Part shown: piece by piece, positions 7,472-16,624 of the stretch
How the letters are laid out: every line of letters starts with the position of its first letter
Numbering within the stretch: the first letter of the stretch is position 1
From: Euzebyella marina
GTDB lineage: Bacteria > Bacteroidota > Bacteroidia > Flavobacteriales > Flavobacteriaceae
Length of the DNA: 64,000 nucleotides
Reading direction: 5' to 3'
Assembly (NCBI RefSeq): GCF_014855515.1
Contig: NZ_JACYFK010000005.1
Span: 186,001-250,000 of the forward strand
Position numbers and translations under genes: made by a program
Notes under the pieces: generated by a model
Database searches by the model: none
The model's input: the letters and a program-made list of their open reading frames with translations, nothing else
Told to the model about the DNA's origin: nothing

Positions 7472-9044
7472 TCTAATAAAATATGAACAGGCATCAACCG
7501 ACCTTACTGCTAAGGAGAAAATAGGTCAACTTTTTATGCCTGCCGCATTTATCAATGATTCTGAAGAAGAAATTGTGGCTCTTGAAAAACTCATTGCAAC
7601 CCACTATATCGGCGGAATCTGTTTTTTTCATAGTCGAGCCAGCGCAGCCACCAATTTTGAAGGAAAGAAAAAGGTCATTAAAAATGAGAATAGTTACGAT
7701 ACTCTAAAACTTCTCATTAAACGTTATCAAAAAGCAGCCAAATACCCACTATTGATTGCCATTGATGCCGAATGGGGCCTTGCCATGAGAATAGAGAACA
7801 CCCCTCAATATCCTTACGCTATTACGCTAGGCGCCCTGCCAGAAAATGAGGGTCATCTCATTTTTGAGGTCGGAAAAAACATTGCCAATGATTGTAAATC
7901 GGCAGGAATTCATTGGAATCTTTCTCCGGTCGTAGATGTAAACAATAATCCTAATAACCCCGTCATTGGTTACCGTTCCTTCGGGGAAGATAGAAATCTT
8001 GTAACGGAAAAGGCCCTTCAATTTATAAAGGGAACGCAAAGCGAAGGTGTTTTGACCAGTATTAAACATTTTCCTGGGCATGGCGATACTGCCACTGACT
8101 CCCACTTGGGTTTGCCGTTAATCAACAAGTCTAGAAAGGAACTTGATAAAAATGAGCTTTTTCCGTTTAAGGAGATTATCGACCAAGGTATAGACTCTGT
8201 AATGGTCGGGCATCTTTCAGTTCCTGCTTTGTCCGATGGAAAAGAAGCCCCCTCTAGCATTTCCAAAGAAATCATCAAAGGAGTGCTACGTTCAGAGCTT
8301 GGTTTTGAGGGTGTCGTCATTTCAGATGCGCTGAATATGCACGCCGTTGCAAAAAATTATCCTGAAAAGGGTGAACTGGAGTGGTTAGCTTTTGATGCCG
8401 GTAACGACATTTTATGTTTTGCAGAACATACGAAAGAAGGCATTTCAAAAATTCTCGAAAACGCCTTACCTAATCAAATTGAAGAGAGCTTCGAACGCGT
8501 TTGGAGGCTAAAGGAAAAGGCATTTGCAGGAGATAAAGAAGTGACAACTCTTACCCAAACTGACTCATTAAATCGCAGAATTTCTGAAAAATGTATAACT
8601 CTTCACAAAGGCACATCTTCTAACCTGGCTGAGTTCGCTAAAACAAAATTCATTGCCATTACCAATATTGAACCGTCAAAAACAACCTTTTTCAATCATC
8701 TAAGAGACCATCTGGAATTTGATGTTGAAACCTTACCAAATGCCGATGCATTCAGGAATAAAAATCTATTGGTGGCGCTTTTCCCACCTCAAGTTAAACC
8801 GAACAATTTGTTCGGTTTCAATCCTGAGGATTTAAAAATTTTGAACCGATTACTAGCTGTTAATAAGGTGACCCTTTACCTTTTCGGCAACCCATATATG
8901 CTGAATCACATAGAATATAGCCAAGCAGAAACGGTTGTATTGGCCTATCAGAATTTTGAAGTATTTCAAGAAACTGCTAGCAATCATTTCTTGGGTAGGG
9001 TTGAGTCTTCAGGTAAATTATCTGTCAAATCGAACCTCATATGA
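7461..9044 (+). CDS. nagZ: beta-N-acetylhexosaminidase, glycoside hydrolase family 3
   Basis: NagZ removes GlcNAc from GlcNAc-anhydroMurNAc peptides. The protein has the GH3 motif KHFPGHGDTATDSHLGLP, in which DSH holds the Asp-His dyad particular to NagZ enzymes, then VMVGHLSVPAL and EGVVISDALNMHAV with the nucleophile Asp of SDAL. After the barrel (about 350 residues) there is a C-terminal domain of about 170 residues, so it is longer than E. coli NagZ and more like the two-domain Gram-positive type. No signal peptide is seen, so it should act in the cytoplasm. The ATG giving MRYDLIKYE is chosen. Another ATG 21 bases upstream is possible but lies deeper inside the permease gene. It overlaps anmK by 4 bases. 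Confidence 0.88.
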   Translation: MRYDLIKYEQASTDLTAKEKIGQLFMPAAFINDSEEEIVALEKLIATHYIGGICFFHSRASAATNFEGKKKVIKNENSYDTLKLLIKRYQKAAKYPLLIAIDAEWGLAMRIENTPQYPYAITLGALPENEGHLIFEVGKNIANDCKSAGIHWNLSPVVDVNNNPNNPVIGYRSFGEDRNLVTEKALQFIKGTQSEGVLTSIKHFPGHGDTATDSHLGLPLINKSRKELDKNELFPFKEIIDQGIDSVMVGHLSVPALSDGKEAPSSISKEIIKGVLRSELGFEGVVISDALNMHAVAKNYPEKGELEWLAFDAGNDILCFAEHTKEGISKILENALPNQIEESFERVWRLKEKAFAGDKEVTTLTQTDSLNRRISEKCITLHKGTSSNLAEFAKTKFIAITNIEPSKTTFFNHLRDHLEFDVETLPNADAFRNKNLLVALFPPQVKPNNLFGFNPEDLKILNRLLAVNKVTLYLFGNPYMLNHIEYSQAETVVLAYQNFEVFQETASNHFLGRVESSGKLSVKSNLI

Positions 9045-10117
9045 AAAAACATAAAATTTTAGGTCTCATGTCGGGCACTTCTTTAGATGGCCTCGATCTA
9101 GCATACTGTCATATTTGGTCAGATAATGACGCATACCGTTTTGACATAGTTGAAACCAAGAGCGTGACCTACGAAGCTTCGATGCAAGAAAAACTGAAGG
9201 ATTCCATCTTTCTTCCGGCTGATGAGCTTCTTAAATTTCACAATAGCTACGGCACGTGGTTGGGTAATCAAAGCAAAATATTCATTGATGAAAAAAAACT
9301 GGAGGTTGAATATATCGCAAGTCACGGCCATACTACCCATCATCAGCCTGAAAATGGCCTAACCTATCAAATAGGTTCAGGGCAGCACTTGGCCAACGCT
9401 TCCGGCATAAAGGTGGTGTGTGATTTTAGAACCAATGATGTTGCTTTAGACGGCCAAGGCGCCCCTTTGGTACCTATTGGCGACCGACTTTTTTTTGGAA
9501 ATTATGATTTTTGCCTTAATCTGGGAGGCATAAGCAATGTGTCGTTTGAAAAGGATGGGGAAAGGTTGGCTTACGATATCGGATTGGCCAATATGATTTT
9601 AAACTATATAACTAGAAAGGAAGGTATCGCTTTTGATAAAGGAGGAGAAATGGCCCGGTCAGGAAACATCAATACTCAAATGCTCAAAAGCCTAAATTCA
9701 TTGGAGTTCTATCAACTACCTCACCCAAAATCAATAGGGTACGAGTGGTTTGTTGAGAAAGTAGTACCCATAGTCGACCGCACAAAAGATGACATGAGCA
9801 ATCTTCTATGTACCAGCGTACACCATATTTGTGATCAAGTGGCATTACAAATTGAAGAAAACACCTCTGGTATCGACCACAAACTTTTTGTAACGGGGGG
9901 CGGAGCATTGAATGAATTTCTTATTGAAACCCTTCAGTCGAAGTTATTGAATACGGCTAAAGTAATCGTACCAGAGAAAAAGCTGATAGAGTTTAAAGAA
10001 GCATTAGTTTTTGCCTTGATGGGGGTGCTTAGAATTGAACAAAAAACCAATGTTTTAAAATCGGTTACCGGCGCCAAAAGAAATTCTTCGAGTGGTGTGG
10101 TTTTTTTACCCTGCTAA
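9041..10117 (+). CDS. anmK: anhydro-N-acetylmuramic acid kinase
   Basis: AnmK opens and phosphorylates anhydroMurNAc with ATP to give MurNAc-6-phosphate, the substrate of MurQ. The 358-residue protein shows the ASKHA-type phosphate loop GLMSGTSLDGLDLA, SHGHTTHHQP, DFRTNDVALDGQGAPLVP, LNLGGISNVSF and FVTGGGALNEFL. It is the last gene of the run that starts at nagB and overlaps nagZ in an ATGA, so the two are translationally coupled. With NagZ and MurQ it makes a coherent anhydromuropeptide recycling route. Confidence 0.94.
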   Translation: MKKHKILGLMSGTSLDGLDLAYCHIWSDNDAYRFDIVETKSVTYEASMQEKLKDSIFLPADELLKFHNSYGTWLGNQSKIFIDEKKLEVEYIASHGHTTHHQPENGLTYQIGSGQHLANASGIKVVCDFRTNDVALDGQGAPLVPIGDRLFFGNYDFCLNLGGISNVSFEKDGERLAYDIGLANMILNYITRKEGIAFDKGGEMARSGNINTQMLKSLNSLEFYQLPHPKSIGYEWFVEKVVPIVDRTKDDMSNLLCTSVHHICDQVALQIEENTSGIDHKLFVTGGGALNEFLIETLQSKLLNTAKVIVPEKKLIEFKEALVFALMGVLRIEQKTNVLKSVTGAKRNSSSGVVFLPC

Positions 10118-10171
10118 AGAGGTTGTAATTCGCTATCTTAGTGAGCTCAACAACTTAAACTTACCTTTAGC

Positions 10172-10432
10172 ATGTCTGAAAAACAGAAAAAAGCCAGTGC
10201 CTACTGGAAAGAAAACGTCAGATATCTCTTTATTCTATTGGCCATTTGGTTCGCTGTTTCGTATGGGGCGGGCATTCTGTTCAAAGATACCTTGAATGAA
10301 ATAAAAGTGGGCGGTTTTGAACTTGGCTTTTGGTTCGCCCAACAGGGCTCTATTTACGTCTTCGTAATCCTTATTTTCGTATACGTCCGATTGATGAATA
10401 CCTTGGACAAAAAGTACGGATACGACGAATAA
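10172..10432 (+). CDS. DUF4212 small subunit of sodium/solute symporter
   Basis: An 86-residue protein with two membrane segments (about residues 18-38 and 50-72) and the family start KASAYWKENVRYL. DUF4212 proteins are the small partner of VC_2705-type sodium/solute symporters and are almost always encoded just before them, as here (54 bases upstream of the large subunit). Confidence 0.88.
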   Translation: MSEKQKKASAYWKENVRYLFILLAIWFAVSYGAGILFKDTLNEIKVGGFELGFWFAQQGSIYVFVILIFVYVRLMNTLDKKYGYDE

Positions 10433-10486
10433 CCACCTCCAAACCAAATTATTTCCTGAGAAGGAAAAAACCAAAAATTTATACCA

Positions 10487-12199
10487 ATGGATGTTCAAAC
10501 CTGGACGTACCTCTTAGTAGGAATAACATTTTCGCTTTATATAGGAATTGCCATATGGTCTAGGGCCGGCTCTACCAATGATTTTTATGTGGCAGGCGGG
10601 GGCGTCTCCCCATTGGCCAATGGAATGGCAACCGCCGCCGATTGGATGTCGGCCGCCTCTTTTATATCCATGGCAGGTATTATCTCCTTCGCGGGATACG
10701 ATGGGTCGGTTTATTTAATGGGATGGACTGGCGGTTATGTTCTCTTAGCCTTATTATTGGCCCCTTATTTAAGAAAGTTCGGGAAATTTACTGTGCCCGA
10801 TTTCATAGGCGACCGATACTATTCTAAAACAGCTAGAATTGTTGCCGTCATTTGTGCCCTAATCGTTTCCTTTACCTATGTTGCCGGTCAAATGCGGGGC
10901 GTAGGCGTCGTTTTTTCACGATTTTTAGAAGTGGATATCAATACCGGGGTAATCATTGGTATGGTAATCGTTCTATTTTATGCCGTTTTAGGCGGAATGA
11001 AAGGCATCACCTATACCCAGGTGGCGCAGTACTGTGTGCTGATTTTCGCCTTTATGGTACCCGCTATTTTTATTTCCATCCAAATGACCGGAAACCCAAT
11101 TCCGCAATTGGGTATGGGATCTAAATTAAATGATGGCTCAGGAATCTATCTATTAGACAAACTAAACGGCCTTTCTACCGAGCTCGGATTTGCCGAATAC
11201 ACCGATGGAAAAAAATCTACCATCGACGTTTTTATGATTACGTTGGCCTTGATGGTAGGTACCGCTGGCTTACCTCATGTAATCGTTCGCTTTTTTACCG
11301 TTAAAAGGGTCAAGGATGCAAGAAAATCCGCAGGGCTGGCGCTCCTTTTAATCGCAATTCTCTATACCACCGCACCGGCAGTATCCGTTTTTGCGCGAAC
11401 CAACATGATTAATACCGTAAGTAACCAAGAGTATGCAAGCATGCCCCAATGGTTCAAAAACTGGGAAACAACGGGTTTATTGGCTTTTGACGATAAAAAC
11501 GGGGATGGCAAAATTCAATATGTAGCCGATGCATCAAAAAACGAACTTACCGTTGATAGAGATATCATGGTTTTGGCAAATCCAGAAATAGCGAATCTCC
11601 CGGCATGGGTCATTGCTTTGGTAGCTGCCGGGGGGTTAGCAGCCGCACTATCAACCGCTGCCGGGTTGCTCTTGGTAATTTCGGCTTCGGTATCCCACGA
11701 TTTAATCAAGAAAGTATTTGTACCTACGATTTCGGAAAAGGGAGAGCTTTGGGCCGCTAGGGGCGCTGCGACGGTAGCTGTAGTAATTGCAGGCTATTTC
11801 GGCATCAACCCGCCAGGTTTCGTGGCAGCGGTCGTAGCCTTGGCATTTGGTTTGGCTGCTGCTTCGTTTTTTCCCGCGATTGTTTTAGGCATATTTTACA
11901 AAAAAATGAACAAAGAGGGTGCCATCGCAGGTATGGTCATCGGCATCTCGTTGATGCTCTTCTATATGTTGAAATTTAAGTTCGGTATTTTCGATGGTGG
12001 AAAGGAAGCCGTTGCAGCACTGGAAAAAGACTGGTGGTTCGGTATTTCACCTGAAGGCTTTGGCAGTGTGGCCATGATAGTGAATTTTATCGTATCGATT
12101 GTCATCATGAAATTCACCCCTGCCCCACCGGAAGAAGTTCAAGAAATTGTTGAAGATATAAGAATACCAAGTGGAGCCGGCGAGGCCGTTTCACATTAA
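10487..12199 (+). CDS. sodium/solute symporter large subunit, VC_2705 type (ActP-like)
   Basis: A 570-residue sodium/solute symporter with about 13 membrane segments. SSS-family features include TNDFYVAGGGVSPLANGMA, ATAADWMSAASFISMAG and FTVPDFIGDRYYS. It pairs with the DUF4212 gene before it and lies 35 bases ahead of acs, so acetate or another short carboxylate is the likely cargo (inference). An extra-membrane loop at residues 335-346 (DDKNGDGKIQYV) looks like an EF-hand calcium loop, but the last acidic ligand is not in the canonical place. Confidence 0.88.
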   Translation: MDVQTWTYLLVGITFSLYIGIAIWSRAGSTNDFYVAGGGVSPLANGMATAADWMSAASFISMAGIISFAGYDGSVYLMGWTGGYVLLALLLAPYLRKFGKFTVPDFIGDRYYSKTARIVAVICALIVSFTYVAGQMRGVGVVFSRFLEVDINTGVIIGMVIVLFYAVLGGMKGITYTQVAQYCVLIFAFMVPAIFISIQMTGNPIPQLGMGSKLNDGSGIYLLDKLNGLSTELGFAEYTDGKKSTIDVFMITLALMVGTAGLPHVIVRFFTVKRVKDARKSAGLALLLIAILYTTAPAVSVFARTNMINTVSNQEYASMPQWFKNWETTGLLAFDDKNGDGKIQYVADASKNELTVDRDIMVLANPEIANLPAWVIALVAAGGLAAALSTAAGLLLVISASVSHDLIKKVFVPTISEKGELWAARGAATVAVVIAGYFGINPPGFVAAVVALAFGLAAASFFPAIVLGIFYKKMNKEGAIAGMVIGISLMLFYMLKFKFGIFDGGKEAVAALEKDWWFGISPEGFGSVAMIVNFIVSIVIMKFTPAPPEEVQEIVEDIRIPSGAGEAVSH

Positions 12200-12234
12200 T
12201 AAATTATTTAATTTTAAAGAAATAGAGTACACTA

Positions 12235-14142
12235 ATGAGCAATTACCACATTAAACATTTAGAAGAATACTTTCAAGTCTATCGCAAATCGGTAAGAAAC
12301 CCCGAAGCCTTTTGGGAAGAGATTGCCGAAGAGCACTTCGTTTGGCGAAAAAAATGGAACAATGTTTTAAGTTGGGATTTCTCGAAACCTGAAATAAAAT
12401 GGTTTGAAGGTGCCAAATTAAATATTACCGAAAACTGCATTGACAGGCATTTACCTACCAGAGGGGACAAAACGGCTATCTTATTTGAACCGAACGACCC
12501 CAATGAAGAAGCCCTTCATATCAGTTATAGGGAATTACATGAAAGGGTTTGCCGAATGGCCAATGTTCTTCTTGATAAAGGAATAAAAAAGGGAGATAGG
12601 GTATGTATATACTTGCCTATGATTCCTGAACTTGCTGTGGCGGCTTTGGCATGCGCACGAATCGGGGCCATACATTCGGTAGTTTTTGCAGGCTTTTCAT
12701 CTAGCGCTTTGGCAGCACGAATCAATGATTGTGAATGCAAGCTTTTAATTACGTCAGATGGTTCTTATCGAGGCAGTAAGACCATTGACCTAAAGGGAAT
12801 TGTAGATAAAGCACTTGACAACTGCCCAGTAGTAAAGACTGTTCTCGTCGCCAAAAGAATCAATACCGACATCCCTATGATAGACGGAAGGGATGAGTGG
12901 TTACAGCCTTTACTTGATGAGGCTTATGCCGATTGCGTGGCCGAAATAATGGATGCCGAAGATCCGCTTTTCATTTTATATACATCCGGCTCGACAGGAA
13001 AACCTAAGGGAATGGTTCATACAACCGGAGGTTACATGGTTTACACCGCATATACCTTCAAAAACGTATTTCAGTACAGAGAGGAAGATATTTATTGGTG
13101 TACCGCCGATATCGGCTGGATTACTGGTCACTCTTATATTGTCTATGGACCATTGGCAAATGGTGCTACAACGGTAATGTTCGAAGGCGTTCCTTCGTAC
13201 CCTGATTTTGGGCGTTTTTGGGAGGTAGTTGAAAAGCACAAGGTCAACCAATTCTACACCGCGCCAACAGCTATTCGAGCCCTAGCCAAAGAAAATCTCG
13301 ATTTTATTGATAGCCACGACCTATCTTCTCTAAAAGTATTAGGTTCGGTAGGCGAACCCATCAACGAAGAGGCATGGCACTGGTACAATACCAATGTCGG
13401 CAAAAAGCAAAGCCCTATAGTAGATACTTGGTGGCAAACCGAGACCGGAGGTATTATGATTTCGCCGATACCGTATGTTACGCCAACTACTCCCACATAT
13501 GCAACGCTCCCATTCATTGGCATACAACCTGCACTTATGGATGAAGAAGGTAAAGAAATCAAGGGAAAGCAAGTTTCGGGAAGACTCTGCATTAAATTTC
13601 CTTGGCCATCGATAGCAAGAACTATTTGGGGCAATCACGAAAGATACCGCGACACCTATTTCTCGGCTTATAAAGACATGTACTTTACAGGTGATGGTGC
13701 CCTGCGCGATGCGGTAGGCTATTATAGAATTACGGGTCGTGTAGACGATGTGGTCATCGTCTCAGGACACAATTTGGGTACGGCTCCCATTGAAGATTCT
13801 ATCAACGAACACCCAGCGGTTGCCGAAAGTGCCATTGTTGGTTTTCCTCACGATATAAAAGGAAATGCCCTTTACGGTTTTGTTATCTTAAAAGAAGTAG
13901 GTGAAAGTCGTAACCGCGAAAATTTAGTAAAAGAAATCAATCAGCAGATTACCGAGCACATCGGACCTATCGCCAAGCTGGATAAAATTCAATTTGTACC
14001 CGGTCTTCCCAAAACACGTAGTGGTAAAATAATGAGACGTATTTTGAGAAAAATAGCTTCTAAAGACACTGCTAATTTAGGCGATACCTCCACCCTTCTC
14101 AATCCGGAAGTGGTCAAAGATATCATGGACGGGGCTTTATAG
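12235..14142 (+). CDS. acs: acetyl-CoA synthetase (AMP-forming)
   Basis: Acs converts acetate, ATP and CoA to acetyl-CoA through acetyl-AMP. The 635-residue protein has the usual family length, with the adenylation motif YTSGSTGKPKGMVHT, DTWWQTETGG, the GRVDDVVIVSGH hinge and PKTRSGKIMRR, whose lysine is the known acetylation and catalytic site. It follows the symporter genes on the same strand and probably shares their transcript, joining uptake with activation. A strong terminator lies just after the stop. Confidence 0.95.
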   Translation: MSNYHIKHLEEYFQVYRKSVRNPEAFWEEIAEEHFVWRKKWNNVLSWDFSKPEIKWFEGAKLNITENCIDRHLPTRGDKTAILFEPNDPNEEALHISYRELHERVCRMANVLLDKGIKKGDRVCIYLPMIPELAVAALACARIGAIHSVVFAGFSSSALAARINDCECKLLITSDGSYRGSKTIDLKGIVDKALDNCPVVKTVLVAKRINTDIPMIDGRDEWLQPLLDEAYADCVAEIMDAEDPLFILYTSGSTGKPKGMVHTTGGYMVYTAYTFKNVFQYREEDIYWCTADIGWITGHSYIVYGPLANGATTVMFEGVPSYPDFGRFWEVVEKHKVNQFYTAPTAIRALAKENLDFIDSHDLSSLKVLGSVGEPINEEAWHWYNTNVGKKQSPIVDTWWQTETGGIMISPIPYVTPTTPTYATLPFIGIQPALMDEEGKEIKGKQVSGRLCIKFPWPSIARTIWGNHERYRDTYFSAYKDMYFTGDGALRDAVGYYRITGRVDDVVIVSGHNLGTAPIEDSINEHPAVAESAIVGFPHDIKGNALYGFVILKEVGESRNRENLVKEINQQITEHIGPIAKLDKIQFVPGLPKTRSGKIMRRILRKIASKDTANLGDTSTLLNPEVVKDIMDGAL

Positions 14143-14162
14143 AAGATAATATCGAACTAGTT

Positions 14163-14196
14163 AAAAAAGGGCTTTCCAAAAGAAAAGCCCTTTTTT
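14163..14196. terminator. bidirectional terminator between acs and bcr-type gene
   Basis: A 13-bp perfect stem (14163-14175 with 14184-14196) has an A-run on one side and a T-run on the other, so it can end transcription from acs and from the convergent MFS gene, whose stop codon it touches. Confidence 0.85.
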
Positions 14197-15414
14197 TTAT
14201 CCTTTTGACAATGAAGCGATTGGTCTAGGTTTTCTCACCAAAAGCATGATTCCCAAAGAAATCAACCCGCAAACGGCTAAACCAACAAACATTGGCCAAA
14301 CTGTGTCCGTCACAAACTGCCCGATATAACTGGCAATAGGCACTGCTATAACTGTAGACACAAACCCATTGATAGCGGCACCGATACCGGCAATATGTCC
14401 GATAGGCTCCATGGCAATAGACCTAAAATTTCCCCAAAGGAAGCCAAGGCAGAAAAACTGTACCGATAAGAAGGCCACGAGTACTGCAACACTTGGGTTG
14501 GGCTGATTCCAAAAAAGAAGCACGTATAATAAGGCGATACCACAAAAAGCTGAAAGGGCCATTAAAGCCAGCTTTCTCATACCAAATTTCATCACGAGGG
14601 TACCGTTCAAAAAGGTAGAAAGACCTATGGAGACGGCAAGACCGGCAAATATGTACGGAAACGATTCTACCATGCCATACTGATCTTCAAAAACGTGCTG
14701 CGAAGCACTTAGGTAGACTAAAAATGCCCCGGTAATAAACCCTGATGTAAACGTAAAAGCGACCGTTTCTCGATGTTTGATAAATTCGATGGACCCCGTA
14801 AGAAAAACACGCGGAGAGAAGGAAACTTTATATTGTGGTTTTAAGGTTTCAGGTTGACGTTTCCAAAACCAAATACTGATGATTACCGCAAAAATCAATT
14901 GAACGTAAAAAATACCTTCCCACCCGAAAGCATCCATTATCCATTTGCCCGTTGCAGGTGCTATAACGGGTATCAAAATAAAAAAGGCTGTTACGAACGA
15001 CATGATTTTAGCCATGTAATCGCCTTTATATGTATCCCTAATAATAGAAATAGCAATACTTCGCGGTGCTGAAAGACCGATACCCTGCAACACTCTACCA
15101 AAGACCATTATACCTAAGGAAGGCGCCAAAAGACACACCGCACTGCCCACCGCAAATGTGATGAAACCTGCGTAAACCATTGGTTTACGACCATAGCTAT
15201 CGGATAGGGGTCCAAAGAAAAGCTGCCCTACCCCAAGCCCGAGAAAAATCATGGTTATGAGCATCTGATTCTCGGTCGGATCTAAACTATCAATAGATTC
15301 TCCTATAATGGAAAGTGCCGGCAGAAGGGCATCTAAGGCCAGCGCTACTATAGACATCAGTGAAGCCATTAAGGCAATGAACTCAAAATTAGGCTTTACG
15401 TTTTCATTTTGCAT
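14197..15414 (-). CDS. Bcr/CflA-family multidrug efflux MFS transporter
   Basis: A 405-residue membrane protein with about 12 hydrophobic segments. The stretch GQLFFGPLSDSYGRKPMVY is the MFS loop 2-3 signature, and the segments ALDALLPALSIIGES and GRVLQGIGLSAPRS are typical of Bcr/CflA drug exporters. The family pumps out drugs such as bicyclomycin or chloramphenicol by proton antiport. The actual substrate here is unknown. It stands alone between a terminator and its own promoter. Confidence 0.82.
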   Translation of the reverse strand: MQNENVKPNFEFIALMASLMSIVALALDALLPALSIIGESIDSLDPTENQMLITMIFLGLGVGQLFFGPLSDSYGRKPMVYAGFITFAVGSAVCLLAPSLGIMVFGRVLQGIGLSAPRSIAISIIRDTYKGDYMAKIMSFVTAFFILIPVIAPATGKWIMDAFGWEGIFYVQLIFAVIISIWFWKRQPETLKPQYKVSFSPRVFLTGSIEFIKHRETVAFTFTSGFITGAFLVYLSASQHVFEDQYGMVESFPYIFAGLAVSIGLSTFLNGTLVMKFGMRKLALMALSAFCGIALLYVLLFWNQPNPSVAVLVAFLSVQFFCLGFLWGNFRSIAMEPIGHIAGIGAAINGFVSTVIAVPIASYIGQFVTDTVWPMFVGLAVCGLISLGIMLLVRKPRPIASLSKG

Positions 15415-15418
15415 TCGA

Positions 15419-15426
15419 CAAAATTA
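15419..15426 (-). promoter_or_regulatory. -7 box for the Bcr/CflA gene
   Basis: On the minus strand the bases read TAATTTTG, matching TAnnTTTG, and end four bases before the ATG. Transcription would begin at or very near the start codon, so the mRNA is probably leaderless or nearly so. Confidence 0.55.
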
Positions 15427-15498
15427 GTGATAAGGCGTCTAACGCCTGTTATCAAAACTTCATTTTACCGATATGTGTCGTTTTGCATCTCAAATATG

Positions 15499-15506
15499 TA
15501 TTTTTG
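15499..15506 (+). promoter_or_regulatory. -7 box for udk operon
   Basis: TATTTTTG fits TAnnTTTG and lies 17 bases before the ATG at 15524. It is inside an upstream in-frame extension (ATG at 15473), which shows the extension is unlikely to be transcribed as message. Confidence 0.65.
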
Positions 15507-15523
15507 ACAAAAATTTAAAAGGA

Positions 15524-16132
15524 ATGTTGATTATTGGAATTGCTGGAGGAACAGGGTGTGGAAAGACCACGGTGGTCAATCAGATCATTGATGAACTTCC
15601 TGAGGGTGAGGTAGGTGTCATTTCACAAGATTCGTATTACAACGACCTTTCGCATCTTCCTTTGGAAGAACGTAGAAAAACGAATTTCGACCATCCACAG
15701 TCCATTGATTTTGAATTACTTGAAGAGCATTTAATTACCCTTAAAGAGGGTCATTCCATCAAACAGCCCGTATACTCTTTTCTAGAATGCAATAGAACCG
15801 ATAAAACGGTTCCCGTTCACCCTACCAAGGTGTTAATAGTAGAAGGTATTTTGATCTTGACCAACCCTAGGTTGCGAAAAATGATGGATATTAAAATTTT
15901 CGTTCATGCCGATTCTGACGAACGTTTGATAAGAAGGCTTAAACGCGATGTGAACGAACGGGGCTGGAATCTTGATGAGACCCTTGAAAAGTACCAAACG
16001 AACATCAAACCGATGCACCTTCAGTTTATCGAACCCAGTAAAGAGTACGCCGATATTATCATACCCAACAATAAATACAACACGGTCGCAGTTGATATTG
16101 TAAGAACGATTATCAATGATAAATTGACCTAG
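15524..16132 (+). CDS. udk: uridine kinase
   Basis: Udk phosphorylates uridine and cytidine in pyrimidine salvage. Starting at this ATG the protein has 202 residues and begins MLIIGIAGGTGCGKTT, with the P-loop at residues 8-15 as in the family. SQDSYYNDL and FDHPQSIDFELL are further uridine-kinase motifs. An earlier in-frame ATG 51 bases upstream would add 17 residues without homology and precedes the promoter, so it is rejected. The DivIC-like gene follows after 5 bases. Confidence 0.92.
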   Translation: MLIIGIAGGTGCGKTTVVNQIIDELPEGEVGVISQDSYYNDLSHLPLEERRKTNFDHPQSIDFELLEEHLITLKEGHSIKQPVYSFLECNRTDKTVPVHPTKVLIVEGILILTNPRLRKMMDIKIFVHADSDERLIRRLKRDVNERGWNLDETLEKYQTNIKPMHLQFIEPSKEYADIIIPNNKYNTVAVDIVRTIINDKLT

Positions 16133-16137
16133 GCAAA

Positions 16138-16470
16138 ATGGGGCTCAAAGAAATTAGGCAAAAGAAATGGTTCGGTCTGCTTACCAATATTTACATATTG
16201 GTACTGACCGTTTTTGTTATATGGATGCTCTTTTTCGATACCAATTCGCTGTTGATCCATCTTGAACTCAAAAAAGAAATCAACAAACTTGAAAAACAGC
16301 AAGAATTTTTAAAACAGGAAATAGCGAAAGACAAACAAATTCTAGAAAAGCTATCAAACCCTGAAGAATTGGAGAAATTTGCTAGGGAAAAATACTTTCT
16401 AAAGAAAAAAGACGAAGAAATCTATCTTATTGAATACGAAGATAGCCTCAAGCTTAAAGAGGAAAAATAA
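16138..16470 (+). CDS. DivIC/FtsB-type septum formation initiator
   Basis: A 110-residue protein with a short cytoplasmic start, one membrane segment (about residues 14-34), a coiled coil (about 38-72, KKEINKLEKQQEFLKQEI) and a FAREKYFLKKKDEEIYLIEYE tail segment read as the FtsB/DivIC signature. These proteins hold the division machinery together with FtsL and FtsQ. It is co-oriented with udk 5 bases upstream. Confidence 0.85.
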   Translation: MGLKEIRQKKWFGLLTNIYILVLTVFVIWMLFFDTNSLLIHLELKKEINKLEKQQEFLKQEIAKDKQILEKLSNPEELEKFAREKYFLKKKDEEIYLIEYEDSLKLKEEK

Positions 16471-16624
16471 CAACACTTTCTAGAATCATACCGTACCTCA
16501 TCGAAGAATTCAGCAGGTTAACCAACTTTAACGCAAAATAGCCCAGTTATTCACCTTGTGTTAACAAATTGGTTTTACTCGCATCGTAATTAATCGTATT
16601 TTTACCCTCTAACAACGACGGATA

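Noticed and set aside
13254-13634. 126-residue minus-strand frame inside acs
   Set aside because: It is antisense to conserved acs coding sequence, with low-complexity composition typical of a shadow frame.
15473-15523. N-terminal extension of udk
   Set aside because: It contains the promoter box and adds residues not seen in uridine kinases.
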